A stretch of 62,490 bases of DNA from Lachnospiraceae bacterium (lineage in GTDB: Bacteria > Bacillota > Clostridia > Lachnospirales > Lachnospiraceae), in NCBI GenBank assembly GCA_024403415.1, contig JAKSRY010000013.1:1-62490 (forward strand), written 5' to 3'. Under the pieces are notes generated by a model. It searched no databases, was not told the DNA's origin, and worked only from the letters and a program-made list of their open reading frames with translations. Shown here in pieces: positions 1 to 7,997 of this stretch. The number at the start of each line of letters is the position of its first letter. The stretch's first letter is position 1. Position numbers and translations under genes: made by a program.

Positions 1-3
1 ACA

Positions 4-80
4 AACGTTAAAAAGTTTGGTAATCGTTAGAAGGTTTATAGTAACGTTAAAAAGTGGGTTAATCGTTAAATGGTTAAAAG
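4..80. repeat. Partial tandem repeat at the left edge, period about 38 bp
   Basis: Two copies of a unit beginning AACGTTAAAAAGT start at 4 and 42. Each copy holds a second TAATCGTTA motif, so CGTTA recurs at 6, 24, 44 and 64, roughly every two helical turns. The array probably continues to the left of the window. No gene lies in 1-222 on the plus strand. Function unknown. Confidence 0.6.
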
Positions 81-108
81 GGAATGGAAATAATCCGGGA
101 AATCTATC

Positions 109-136
109 TTGAAAACATAAGGAATTACTGTATAAT
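109..136 (+). promoter_or_regulatory. Promoter of the short RNA facing the small toxin-like gene
   Basis: TTGAAA at 109-114 and TATAAT at 131-136 are separated by 16 bp. The predicted start is near 143. The only thing downstream before the hairpin at 198-239 is about 100 nt without a good ORF, so the promoter most likely makes a small RNA. Confidence 0.65.
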
Positions 137-142
137 ATAAAT

Positions 143-240
143 AAGAAAACACAAAGGTGCTACCGATAGACGGTCAGCCACAGTTATAAGTGATCATAAA
201 ATGACCGCCAAGCCTGCAAGCTTTATTGGCGGTCATTTTT
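143..240 (+). ncRNA. Putative antisense RNA of a type I toxin-antitoxin locus
   Basis: This is a short transcript between a good promoter and a strong hairpin with a T run. Its 3' half (about 198-240) is complementary to the 3' end of the small membrane-peptide mRNA on the other strand, with which it shares the terminator hairpin. Its 5' part carries a CAAAGGTGCTACC then CGGTCAGCC pattern, and the 5' UTR of the minus-strand mRNA has a near copy in its own sense (CAAAGGTGTTGCC, CGGTTAGCC). Convergent RNAs with a shared terminator are the layout of Fst/par and TxpA/RatA type I systems; assignment here is by layout only. Confidence 0.5.
198..239. terminator. Bidirectional terminator shared by convergent transcripts
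   Basis: Perfect 14-bp arms (AAAATGACCGCCAA at 198-211, complement at 226-239) around a 14-nt loop, with A/T tracts on both sides so it can act in both directions. On the minus strand it contains the stop codon and the last codons of the 35-residue peptide. Confidence 0.8.
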
Positions 241-330
241 GTGTTCTATGTATCTTCCAACTGCAACTCCAGCTGAGAAGATTGTGAGCGCGGCAGCAAC
301 CGCACCGAAAATTTCTAAAGCTATCATCAT
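223..330 (-). CDS. Small hydrophobic peptide, putative type I toxin (35 aa)
   Basis: The protein starts MMIALEIFGAVAAALTIFSA, has one membrane segment (about residues 3-26) and ends with a charged tail (RYIEHKNDRQ). A strong GGAGGGA Shine-Dalgarno sequence sits 8 nt before the start. A consensus promoter (450-478) lies about 110 nt upstream on the same strand, leaving a long 5' UTR as is usual for type I toxin mRNAs. The end of the coding region lies inside the shared terminator hairpin. Length, single membrane span, charged C-terminus and convergent small RNA fit the Fst/TxpA or putative holin-like toxin group. It could instead be a harmless small membrane protein. Toxicity is inferred, not shown. 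Confidence 0.6.
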   Translation of the reverse strand: MMIALEIFGAVAAALTIFSAGVAVGRYIEHKNDRQ

Positions 331-449
331 TGCAGAGTCCCTCCTTCCTTTTAGATTTCCATATGGATTTCTATCTGAACAGAGGGTCACAGTCCCTCTG
401 GAGAGGGCTAACCGCCTACCGTTTTTGGCAACACCTTTGCTTAAAGAAT

Positions 450-478
450 ATCATAACATATCGAACGTATGTTTGCAA
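450..478 (-). promoter_or_regulatory. Promoter of the small toxin-like gene
   Basis: On the minus strand, TTGCAA (478-473) and TATGAT (455-450) are separated by exactly 17 bp, with a predicted start near 443. The -35 TTGCAA is palindromic and could also serve a plus-strand promoter (TATGAT at 494-499, 15-bp spacer) for the lipoprotein gene, giving overlapping divergent promoters. Confidence 0.6.
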
Positions 479-539
479 TAATACTATTGGAACTATGATG
501 TGTACGAAAAAATATATACGCATGAAAGCGAGGAACTTA

Positions 540-1679
540 ATGAAAAAAGCATTAGCGATTTTATTATGTGTTGCAATGGCAATGTCTTTTGTTGCATGTG
601 GAACGGAAAAAGATGACGTGCAGGTGCAGAATAGTACTAATGAAATTGAAAATAGTAATATAGATGCAAGTGACAGCGTTGCACCTATAACTGAGGACAA
701 AAGTGAAAGTGACCTAATCATTGGTTCTTGGTACGATGAGGAAAATGATTGTACTTTTGAGTTTGTGGATGATAAGCATGTCAAACTTTACTTAGTGGGT
801 GGAACACTTGATGCTGAGTATTTGTTATCAGAAGGTATGATGACTATTTCAGCTGGAGATGAAAATGACAAGTTTGATGTTGTATTAGAGGATAGTAAGT
901 TGGAATTAATGCATCAGGGAGATGACTTCAAATATAGCTTTGTTAGATATGAGAGTACAGTAAATAAAGATTCTCTTTCAACTAGTGAAAAGGTGTTTGA
1001 AATCTGCGTTGTTGATGATAATACAGCTGATATTGCTGTGTTTAATGCAGATGATAATTCAAATTGGTCAATACATTTTGACGATTCTTTCACGCTATAT
1101 TATGGTGATTTAGGTCAAGGGTATGAATGCAATCTATTTAGAGAGAATGATGTAGTAGACACATTTAATATAGTAAATGCTCAGAATGCGAAAATAATTC
1201 ATTTGAAGACTTCTTATATTGATTTTAATAGTATTAAGGAATATGGATATACTGATGAAGCCCAAAATGTTTATCACAGTTATGCTCCTTCAGAAGTTAT
1301 GGTTAATAAAATAAGTGTATCTGAGGATGTAGTCGAAAACAGTAATCCTAAAACTGAAGATGAAAAAATGAATGATACTAATACTGATACTCTGCCTTTT
1401 GTGGGAGTGAAGTATTTCTGTGACGGTGATACTTGGGGGGCTTCAGAGCTTGTTCTTAAAGGAGCAGATGCAAATGGTTTGCCTACGAAAATTGTTATTT
1501 CTAATAGTGGTGATTCAGTATCTGGACTGGAACTAAATGGCACTTTTTCAATAAAAATTACAGAATATATTGAATCAGACAATACATTAATAGGTAGGTT
1601 TGTTGGAGTTGACCATGATACAGTTAAAGGTGAATTTGTATCTGGTAATGGTGATAGACTTATAATCCAAATTGACTAA
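540..1679 (+). CDS. Secreted lipoprotein of unknown function (379 aa)
   Basis: It begins MKKALAILLCVAMAMSFVAC: a short basic N-terminus, a hydrophobic stretch and a lipobox with Cys20, so it is predicted to be lipid-anchored on the outer face of the membrane. The mature protein is strongly acidic. Two beta-rich segments can be made out, about residues 55-140 (starts IIGSWYDEENDCTFEF, lipocalin/DUF-like) and about 280-379 (starts LPFVGVKYFCDG). The open frame runs 70 codons further upstream, but the start at 540 has a GAGGAA ribosome binding site and is the only one giving a signal peptide. Followed by a terminator. Function not recognised; a substrate-binding or envelope role is only a guess. 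Confidence 0.8.
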   Translation: MKKALAILLCVAMAMSFVACGTEKDDVQVQNSTNEIENSNIDASDSVAPITEDKSESDLIIGSWYDEENDCTFEFVDDKHVKLYLVGGTLDAEYLLSEGMMTISAGDENDKFDVVLEDSKLELMHQGDDFKYSFVRYESTVNKDSLSTSEKVFEICVVDDNTADIAVFNADDNSNWSIHFDDSFTLYYGDLGQGYECNLFRENDVVDTFNIVNAQNAKIIHLKTSYIDFNSIKEYGYTDEAQNVYHSYAPSEVMVNKISVSEDVVENSNPKTEDEKMNDTNTDTLPFVGVKYFCDGDTWGASELVLKGADANGLPTKIVISNSGDSVSGLELNGTFSIKITEYIESDNTLIGRFVGVDHDTVKGEFVSGNGDRLIIQID

Positions 1680-1732
1680 TAGAATCTTTTTATAGATAAG
1701 AAACTTGAAAGTTAATTGAACTAAGATTCTAT

Positions 1733-1763
1733 GCGTGATGGCAGTAAGTCATCACGCTTTTTT
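1733..1763 (+). terminator. Terminator of the lipoprotein gene
   Basis: 8-bp arms GCGTGATG (1733-1740) and CATCACGC (1750-1757) around a 9-nt loop, followed by six T. Confidence 0.85.
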
Positions 1764-2111
1764 ACTTTTTACTATCATTCCGCTATTGGCACATGATAAA
1801 ATAAAAAAGGCATTTGTGATGTGGTAAATGATACGCTCATCAAAAAGAAGAAAGCATTTAAGAAGTATATCTAACCTTTTAACGATGAACCCTATCGCTA
1901 ATATAGAGGGGGTTCAAATGAACCCTTTCGATGAACCCGAGTAGTAATTGAACCCTGTTTTTACTACTTTTTGACTACGTTTGACTGCCAAGTTATACCA
2001 ACATATGCTTTAGTTATGCCAAGTTTTCCATTTTGTGTAACAAGGCATCGCTTCCACAGTGGGCATGTGTGTTTAATACATTGCCACTTATGTTGGTTTT
2101 AACACCAACAA
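1764..2111. other. Gene-free stretch with possible coding relics
   Basis: No complete gene. Two short frames look like decayed C-termini: one near 1808-1874 ending KKAFKKYI and stop, and one at about 1885-1944 reading MNPIANIEGVQMNPFDEPE and stop. The motif AACCC recurs four times between 1888 and 1956. Neither relic could be assigned to a family. Confidence 0.3.
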
Positions 2112-2141
2112 AACTTCCGGCGAAGGGTAATATTGCCGGAA
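2112..2141 (-). terminator. Terminator of the MATE gene
   Basis: Read on the minus strand: TTCCGGC, a 13-nt loop, GCCGGAA, then GTTTTGTTG. It lies about 30 nt past the MATE stop codon. Confidence 0.65.
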
Positions 2142-2173
2142 CTGTTATGTATTTGGGATTGTTTTATAAAGAT

Positions 2174-3511
2174 TTATGATGTTTTTGATACACTCCATGG
2201 TTCTTTTCTATAAAATGAGATTGAAAGGATTGTAGCAATTGTCCAACCAATGGGCCAGGCACACCAGATACCAGTCGCTCCAAGGGCAGTATGTGAAAAA
2301 ACATATGCCAAAGTAACACGTAAGATTAAATCAGTAAACGTTGCAATCATGAAGTATTTCATCATTCCAGCCCCCCTAAGTATTCCGTCAGCTACAAGTT
2401 TGGCAGACACTACAAAATAAAAAGGGGAGAGGATTCTAAGAAACATGATGCCAGTGTGCATTGCTAAAGGTGTTGGGGATTCTAAAAATAATCGTAGGCA
2501 TATTTTCCCACCAAGGAAATAGAGGATAAACAACGGAAGACTAAGCATCCAGACCATTTTTATTCCAGCTTTAAATCCCTCTTTTATTCTCGTCATTTTT
2601 AAGGCACCAAGATTTTGCGAGGTGTAATTTGATATACCATTGCCCAGTGTGGTAAATGAAGTGATTACCAGATTGTTGAGCTTAACTGAAGCAGAATATC
2701 CGGCCATTACAGGTGCGCCAAAGCCATTTATAATTCCTTGAATAACAATATTACCAAATGAAATAAAGCTTTGCTGAAGTGTGCTTGGGACTGCAATTAT
2801 AATAATTTGCTTAAGCAATTCAATATTGAAAACAGGTGATTTCTCTTTTACTTTAATGTTATAAAGTCTTTTAAGTACTACAATTATTGCAAGCACACAA
2901 CTTATACCCTGACATAGAAAGGTTGCCCATGCTACACCTGCAACTCCCATGTGAAAGGCTTTTACAAATAGGATATCCACTGCGATATTGGAGGTAGATG
3001 AAATTGCAAGAAAATAAAACGGAGTCTTCGAATCTCCTAAGGCAGAGAATATTCCGGTAGCAATATTGTAGAAGAATACAAATGGCAATCCCCAGACATA
3101 AATATCAAGATACAATTTAGAATCGGCAAATACTTCCTCTGGGGTGTGTATTAATCTTAACAATAGGTTAGAGCCTGATATGCCGATTACCATCAAAATC
3201 AGGCATACAGCTGAACTAAGAATGAATGTTGTATACACCGCAGTCTTCATTTGTTTGTAATCTTTTGCACCATATAGTCGGGAAACGATTACAGAGCACC
3301 CCATGTTACAGCCAAACGCAAATGCTATGAAAATAAGTGTTATTTCATAACTGTTTCCAACTGCTGCTAGTGCATTTTCGCCAATGTATTTACCAGCGAT
3401 GAGACTGTCTGCGATATTGTAGAGCTGTTGAAAAATGATACTTCCAAATAGTGGAATGCAGAATTTCCACAGAACAGTCTCAGGGTTTCCGACTGTCAGA
3501 TCTTTGTTCAT
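2174..3511 (-). CDS. MATE-family multidrug/cation efflux transporter (445 aa)
   Basis: The whole protein is a polytopic membrane protein of about 12 segments with two MatE half-domains (roughly residues 12-175 and 235-400). The N-terminal pattern (PLFGSIIFQQLYNIADSLIAG, then GENALAAVG) and the following GCSVIVSRLYGA are typical of the DinF/NorM-like MATE branch common in Clostridia. It would export drugs or metabolites in exchange for Na+ or H+. Length is normal for the family. An AGAAAGAAGTG ribosome binding site precedes the start. It is divergent from a LysR regulator over a 118-bp gap holding a dyad, so regulation by that neighbour is likely. Substrate unknown. Confidence 0.92.
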   Translation of the reverse strand: MNKDLTVGNPETVLWKFCIPLFGSIIFQQLYNIADSLIAGKYIGENALAAVGNSYEITLIFIAFAFGCNMGCSVIVSRLYGAKDYKQMKTAVYTTFILSSAVCLILMVIGISGSNLLLRLIHTPEEVFADSKLYLDIYVWGLPFVFFYNIATGIFSALGDSKTPFYFLAISSTSNIAVDILFVKAFHMGVAGVAWATFLCQGISCVLAIIVVLKRLYNIKVKEKSPVFNIELLKQIIIIAVPSTLQQSFISFGNIVIQGIINGFGAPVMAGYSASVKLNNLVITSFTTLGNGISNYTSQNLGALKMTRIKEGFKAGIKMVWMLSLPLFILYFLGGKICLRLFLESPTPLAMHTGIMFLRILSPFYFVVSAKLVADGILRGAGMMKYFMIATFTDLILRVTLAYVFSHTALGATGIWCAWPIGWTIATILSISFYRKEPWSVSKTS

Positions 3512-3541
3512 TTAATCACTTCTTTCTATTGTATTTTGAAT

Positions 3542-3566
3542 TTATCGGAATTATAATTCGTGATAA
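3542..3566. promoter_or_regulatory. Dyad in the MATE/LysR divergent region, candidate LysR operator
   Basis: TTATC and GATAA form the outer arms, with a GAATT-ATA-ATTC inner palindrome. The site sits in the middle of the divergent intergenic region, the classic place for a LysR-type operator that controls both genes. Confidence 0.5.
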
Positions 3567-3629
3567 GATATATGTAAAATATTAATTATATGAGTTAGAC
3601 ATGCGAATATGATATATCTTGAGGCGACT

Positions 3630-4508
3630 ATGAACATAAATTACGAATATTACAAAGTGTTTTATTATGTTGCAAAATATAAAAGTTTTACAGCTGCAGC
3701 AAGAGTGCTGTTTAATAATCAGCCGAACATAACAAGAATGATGAAGAAGCTAGAAGAAGAGATAGGCTGCTCTTTGTTTATCAGACAAAGGCATGGAGTA
3801 TCGCTTACACCCGAAGGAGAAAAGCTTTATTCACATGTATCGGTTGCATTTGAACACATTCTTGCTGGAGAGCAGGAAATTGCAAGAGACAGAGGACTTG
3901 AAACCGGAACTGTAACAATAGCATCAAGCGAAATAGCACTTCATTGTGTATTGTTGCCGGTATTGAAAAACTACCGCAAGTTATATCCAGGAATAAAGAT
4001 TAAAATTTCAAATCATTCCACCCCTCAAGCTTTGAAGACGCTAAAGGAAGGGTTAGCAGATTTTGCTATTGTGACTGAGCCATTTGACTTGCCAGCAAAT
4101 ATAAGTGCTAAGGCAATTCGTTCAATAAAAGAGGTTGCTGTATGTAGTAAAGAATATGGAATAGAAAAGGGACGAGTAATTTCTAATAACCAGATAAGCG
4201 AGTATCCCATAATAGGCATGGAAGAGCATACAGGCTCATTTAGATTTTACTCTGAATATTTTAATTCTATCGGTATTACATATAAAGCCGATGTGGAAGC
4301 TGCAACAGCGGATCAAATACTTCCGATGGTCAGAAGTGATTTAGGAATAGGCTTTGTTCCATCTGATTTTCTGAAAAAAGAAGATATGGACAATGTAGTT
4401 GTTCTTACTTTAGAGAAAGAAGTGCCGGAAAGAAAAATATATATATTAAAGAGAAAGGATGTTTCTCAAAGTGTTGCAGCTTATGAATTGGAGAAAATGC
4501 TACAATAG
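3630..4508 (+). CDS. LysR-family transcriptional regulator (292 aa)
   Basis: The N-terminal winged helix-turn-helix (residues 1-60) contains the family pattern YYVAKYKSFTAAARVLFNNQ and later SLFIRQRHGVSLTPEGEKL. A linker helix follows, then a substrate-binding effector domain (about 88-292). I prefer the start at 3630 over an upstream ATG at 3609 because GAGGCGACT precedes it and the family starts just before this helix. It is divergent from the MATE gene and probably controls it and itself in response to an unknown small ligand. Confidence 0.93.
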   Translation: MNINYEYYKVFYYVAKYKSFTAAARVLFNNQPNITRMMKKLEEEIGCSLFIRQRHGVSLTPEGEKLYSHVSVAFEHILAGEQEIARDRGLETGTVTIASSEIALHCVLLPVLKNYRKLYPGIKIKISNHSTPQALKTLKEGLADFAIVTEPFDLPANISAKAIRSIKEVAVCSKEYGIEKGRVISNNQISEYPIIGMEEHTGSFRFYSEYFNSIGITYKADVEAATADQILPMVRSDLGIGFVPSDFLKKEDMDNVVVLTLEKEVPERKIYILKRKDVSQSVAAYELEKMLQ

Positions 4509-4954
4509 GTAAAAATATATGATGGAAAAGGAAATTGAAATCTAACGCGTCTATTACACACATTAACGCGCTAAAGTCATGGGCGCAAAATGCTACCCCC
4601 GATGGACAGTATTATCGGAATAAAGGATTAATAGTCTGAAAGACATAATAACAAGCGTATTGTGTCTTTTTTTATACTTTAAAAATTAGGTTAAAATAAA
4701 ATTTCTTGATAGAATATGTATAGAATTTATGATTTTGAGGATACGGGCTACCGTAAATTCAAATTTCTCTTTTAACGATAGTGTAAAATGGGTTTGTTGT
4801 GCCAATAATATTAAATCAAAGGATAAGATCTTATGAATTAAGTGATTTTACTAAAGAGCATGAAAAAGAAATAATAAAGGTTATTAAATACTGTTAGCAT
4901 CTTGGTATATTGCCAGAGTGAATTACTATTGTATAGAAAGATAAGGAGTGCAGA
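4509..4954. other. Intergenic region with a terminator and a small coding relic
   Basis: Besides the terminator at 4641-4673, a frame starting at GTG 4799 encodes about 33 residues (VPIILNQRIRSYELSDF..., ending VIKYC). It lacks a ribosome binding site and is more likely a gene remnant than a real gene. Confidence 0.35.
4641..4673 (+). terminator. Terminator downstream of the LysR gene
   Basis: Arms AGACATAATA (4641-4650) and TATTGTGTCT (4658-4667), allowing one G-U pair, followed by a seven-T run. Confidence 0.75.
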
Positions 4955-6235
4955 ATGGATATATTAATTATTGTGATTTCAATTATTCTATTGATTTATC
5001 TAATTAAGTTTGGCGTTTTTCTAATAAAGATTTGTCTAAAGAAACGTGAAATGAAGAAACGACCACAGGGCTTTTTGATGCAGGATAAAGCTCTTTGGAT
5101 AGATGAAATGTATACAAGAAAAGCCAAAGTGAGAACATTTCATGAATTGGCGGACCCTATTGAACCTGTTTTGGAATTCTGGAACGATCCAAGTGCTTCT
5201 GAGTTTACTTGTTTTGCAGGAGACAGCTTAAACGCAAAGGTAAAGCGTTCAAAAGAAAACCTTAAGAAAAGAGGCATTAGAAGAGAACTCATAGTGAGAC
5301 CTTTTCATGTAGCAGAGTCAGCAAAAGGAAAGACTTCAAGAAAGTGGGATGATGGTGGCAGAGAATGGCAAGCTAGCGAAATTATTTGCAGTGTTCTGGA
5401 GTCATATTATTCTATGGCAGACGATTCCCTTGTTAGCTCTTATTATTATAGTTTTATTTACCTTACACCACTTGCTTCAAGGTGCCTCAGAGCCAATGAT
5501 AAGGCAGAGGCACATAAGCGTGATAAGTGGGGCAGGAAAATGAAAGCAAGGAGCTTTTACAGTGATATGCGTATCACCATATGTCCTTCATGCGGTGGAG
5601 AGCTGCCAAAAAATCTAAAGGACCCAGTCTGCCCTTATTGCAATTCAACAATGTTTTCCGATTACTATGACTGGCAGATGGAAGGCATAGAGTTTACTCC
5701 AGGTGAAGTAGAATTCCATACTTTTATAGACACGCTTATCTGGTTATTCTCAAGCGAGAACATAGGATGCAAAGTTTCATTCAAGCACAAGTATAAAGGA
5801 AAAAAAAGAGTTGTACGTTTTTCTGAAAACGCCTTCTATTATGATGTTTATGACAGCTGCATGGAGACAATAGATCAGGATAACTTGATTGATCTGTGGC
5901 TGGGAAAGATTAAAATCATAAAGGTGACTCATACAGATAAAGATACATTCCTTAAGATAAAAGTGCCAGTATGGAGTACGCTAATTACTGACAACGGCAA
6001 GGTGGTAAAAAAGAAAGAAATTAAAAAATCAACTTATGTCAGAACACGTTACCCTAACAAGTTCGACAAGGATAGTGCTGTGATCGCAAATGAGAAAGAA
6101 TGCCCTAGCTGTGGCGGCGAATATGTTGTTGATAATAAGGGAAGATGTATTCATTGCGGTGCGTTCCTATTCATGGACAATAGCCACTGGAAAGAAAGTA
6201 AGGATGGCGATAAATCCCAGTTTCGTACTATATAA
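4955..6235 (+). CDS. Membrane-anchored protein with two zinc ribbons, unknown function (426 aa)
   Basis: One N-terminal membrane helix (about residues 3-26) is followed by a basic stretch, leaving the rest in the cytoplasm. Two treble-clef/zinc-ribbon units are visible: CPSCGG...CPYC starting at Cys210 and CPSCGG...CIHCG starting at Cys383. The region between them (about 235-330) is an alpha/beta domain, with some resemblance in layout to Tim44-like domains of zinc-ribbon membrane proteins in Clostridia, but I cannot confirm this. The start has an AAGGAG ribosome binding site. Single-gene unit with its own terminator. Function not recognised. Confidence 0.8.
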   Translation: MDILIIVISIILLIYLIKFGVFLIKICLKKREMKKRPQGFLMQDKALWIDEMYTRKAKVRTFHELADPIEPVLEFWNDPSASEFTCFAGDSLNAKVKRSKENLKKRGIRRELIVRPFHVAESAKGKTSRKWDDGGREWQASEIICSVLESYYSMADDSLVSSYYYSFIYLTPLASRCLRANDKAEAHKRDKWGRKMKARSFYSDMRITICPSCGGELPKNLKDPVCPYCNSTMFSDYYDWQMEGIEFTPGEVEFHTFIDTLIWLFSSENIGCKVSFKHKYKGKKRVVRFSENAFYYDVYDSCMETIDQDNLIDLWLGKIKIIKVTHTDKDTFLKIKVPVWSTLITDNGKVVKKKEIKKSTYVRTRYPNKFDKDSAVIANEKECPSCGGEYVVDNKGRCIHCGAFLFMDNSHWKESKDGDKSQFRTI

Positions 6236-6271
6236 GTGTAGATGTTAATGAAACATCTGCACTTATTTTTT
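6234..6271 (+). terminator. Terminator of the zinc-ribbon gene
   Basis: The 13-nt arms AAGTGTAGATGTT and AACATCTGCACTT (one G-U pair) enclose a short loop and are followed by seven T. The left arm overlaps the stop codon. Confidence 0.88.
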
Positions 6272-6273
6272 TA

Positions 6274-6420
6274 TAATAAGGGAGTAAATGGTCAGACGTA
6301 ATCCCAGTAGGGACATCATTGATGCACCCGTTCGACAAACTGTCTGCCATTCCCTTATTATGAGAATTCGGTTAAGCAGGTTGGGACAATGGATGCTCCC
6401 GGGTAACTAACGAAAATGAA
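6274..6420 (+). ncRNA. Bridge-RNA-like structured leader of an IS110-family relic
   Basis: The non-coding stretch before the transposase start folds into two consecutive long hairpins. The first has arms TAATAAGGGA (6274-6283) with ATGG-CAGAC (6287-6295), paired to GTCTGCCAT-TCCCTTATTA (6342-6360), around a 46-nt loop. The second has GTTA (6371) and GGGA (6383) paired to TCCC (6397) and TAAC (6404). IS110-group elements are known to transcribe a bridge RNA with a target-binding and a donor-binding loop from the non-coding end before the transposase. The position and two-loop shape fit; base pairing to target or donor cannot be tested here. Confidence 0.45.
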
Positions 6421-6474
6421 TGATAATAAGTGTGGGTGGATGCCGTTACGAATACATACAAAGGAGGAAGTAGA

Positions 6475-6820
6475 ATGATTTCAGTAGGAATCAATATATC
6501 AAAAGGGAAAAGTACTATCTGTATTTTGAAACCATACGGTGAAATAGTAAGATCACCATTTGATGTGCAGCATACAAACAGTGGACTGGAAAGTTTGGTA
6601 CAGATACTTGAAGGATTGGATGAGGAGTTTCGAATTGCGATGGAAGCAACAGGAGTATACCATTATCCAAGAAGTGATATATTCAGCGTCAGAAATGATA
6701 GCAATGGAAAATGCTAATAGACAAAGACTTGGCGCACTAGCAGATTTACCAGTCTATAGTATTCTATACCCACAGATAAAAAAGATAGCTGCTTTAAAGA
6801 ATCATATCTGGGGTTTGTAA
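6475..6820 (+). pseudogene. IS110-family transposase, truncated and frameshifted
   Basis: An AAAGGAGGAAG site precedes ATG 6475. The first about 65 codons match the DEDD RuvC-like N-terminus of IS110 transposases: VGINISKGKSTICILKPYGE and then EFRIAMEATGVYHYP, with the first catalytic Asp position changed to Asn (GINIS instead of GIDVS). After YHYP the frame diverges and stops at 6717. A second frame continues to 6820 with 40-odd unrelated-looking residues. A full IS110 transposase is about 400 aa, so most of the gene, including the Tnp_20 domain with its serine, is lost. Not functional. Confidence 0.8.
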
Positions 6821-6840
6821 AACGATATAAATAGAATATA

Positions 6841-7107
6841 ATGATGGAGAAATCTTTAATTCTAAAACAGATCTTGGGGTTACTCTGTCTATTAAATTCC
6901 TACAGTAAATTTACACGGCCATATAACACTAAAACATTGACTGAAGATGGCTATGGAATGTATACTTCATGTAGAAAAATGGTTTTTGTAGGACAATTAG
7001 TTATATGTCATTGCTGTGATAAATATGAATGTAAATCATGCTCTAAAATTTCAAGGATGGCTGCACCTGTTCGCTGTTGTCCTACATGTTACAGCAAAGA
7101 AAAATAA
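6841..7107 (+). CDS. Small Cys-rich hypothetical protein, possibly truncated (88 aa)
   Basis: The C-terminal half has four regularly spaced Cys pairs (CHCC, CKSC, CC, C) that could bind zinc. There is no ribosome binding site before the first ATG (6841) or the second (6844), and the gene abuts the IS110 relic. It may be the 3' remainder of an interrupted gene whose true start is lost. An internal start at 6958 would give a 49-residue zinc-finger-like protein. No function can be given. Confidence 0.4.
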   Translation: MMEKSLILKQILGLLCLLNSYSKFTRPYNTKTLTEDGYGMYTSCRKMVFVGQLVICHCCDKYECKSCSKISRMAAPVRCCPTCYSKEK

Positions 7108-7134
7108 CATATCATATTGGGAGAAACTAAAATA

Positions 7135-7887
7135 ATGGGATTATTGGATAAAATGAAAGATACTGCTATGCAGGCAAAAGAATCAGCGACAAAATTTGTT
7201 GAAGAAAAAGGAATAGCTGAAAAAGTTAGTAATGCTACTGCTTCTATCAAATCATCAATCGATGAAACAAAAGCAAATATGCAAGCTCACAAGGAAGCTT
7301 CTGCTGAGGCTAAAAAGCCGTTAGATGGATGCATTCAATGGTATGAAGTTTTATATGAAGGTGGATTGGCTACTATAGGTGCTGAAAAAACTAAAGCAGG
7401 AAGTGGTAGCATCGGAATGAATATTATGCCGGATTCGTTTTACTTTAAGCCAACTATAACTGCTGTTGATTGGTTCGCTGATCTTGAAATTCCATATGAT
7501 AAGGTTAAGAAATTTGAATTAATCAAGAGAACGGTTAGTAATGCAGAATTGTTTTTATCTAGTAGCGCAACTGATGCAGCTTCTTTAGCTACTTTAAATA
7601 CCATGGCAATAACTTATGATGACGTTAATGGCGATGAAGTATATCTTAAAATGGAAATGCTTACAGGTTTATCTGTTCAGGGACAGGCTAAGAAATGCGA
7701 AGAGATGATGGATGTTTTGAGAATAAACATAATTTTACCTCGATTAAATATGGAATCAAACGGTTCAATTCAGACATCACAATTAAGTGCAGCTGATGAA
7801 CTGAAGAAGTACAAGGATTTGCTTGACAGTGGTATTATTACGCAGGAAGAATTTGATGCAAAGAAGAAACAGCTTTTGGGGCTATAA
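7135..7887 (+). CDS. SHOCT-domain protein of unknown function (250 aa)
   Basis: Residues 1-62 are a charged amphipathic helix region rich in Ala, Lys and Glu (late-embryogenesis-like). Residues 63-205 form a mixed beta domain. Residues 220-250 are a SHOCT motif (DELKKYKDLLDSGIITQEEF then KKKQLLGL), a short C-terminal module usually found on oligomerising or membrane-associated proteins of unknown role. A TTG 18 nt upstream is in frame, but ATG 7135 with GGGAG in front is the better start. A strong terminator follows. No signal peptide; predicted cytoplasmic. Confidence 0.85.
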   Translation: MGLLDKMKDTAMQAKESATKFVEEKGIAEKVSNATASIKSSIDETKANMQAHKEASAEAKKPLDGCIQWYEVLYEGGLATIGAEKTKAGSGSIGMNIMPDSFYFKPTITAVDWFADLEIPYDKVKKFELIKRTVSNAELFLSSSATDAASLATLNTMAITYDDVNGDEVYLKMEMLTGLSVQGQAKKCEEMMDVLRINIILPRLNMESNGSIQTSQLSAADELKKYKDLLDSGIITQEEFDAKKKQLLGL

Positions 7888-7958
7888 TATGTGGCATGGT
7901 TGTGTGTAGTTGTATAATTCATACAAAGGGTTGTTATTACAAAATAGATGAAAATAAA

Positions 7959-7997
7959 AATAGAGTATGCGACAAGAGTTGCATACTCTATTTTTAT
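7959..7997 (+). terminator. Terminator of the SHOCT gene
   Basis: 12-bp perfect arms AATAGAGTATGC (7959-7970) and GCATACTCTATT (7981-7992), then a T-rich tract. Confidence 0.88.

Noticed and set aside
330-539. 210-nt N-terminal extension of the lipoprotein frame
   Set aside because: It overlaps the small minus-strand gene and its promoter, has no ribosome binding site, and would destroy the lipoprotein signal peptide.
416-784. 122-codon minus-strand frame across the lipoprotein start
   Set aside because: Shadow of the lipoprotein gene on the other strand; Ser/Leu-rich with no start signals.
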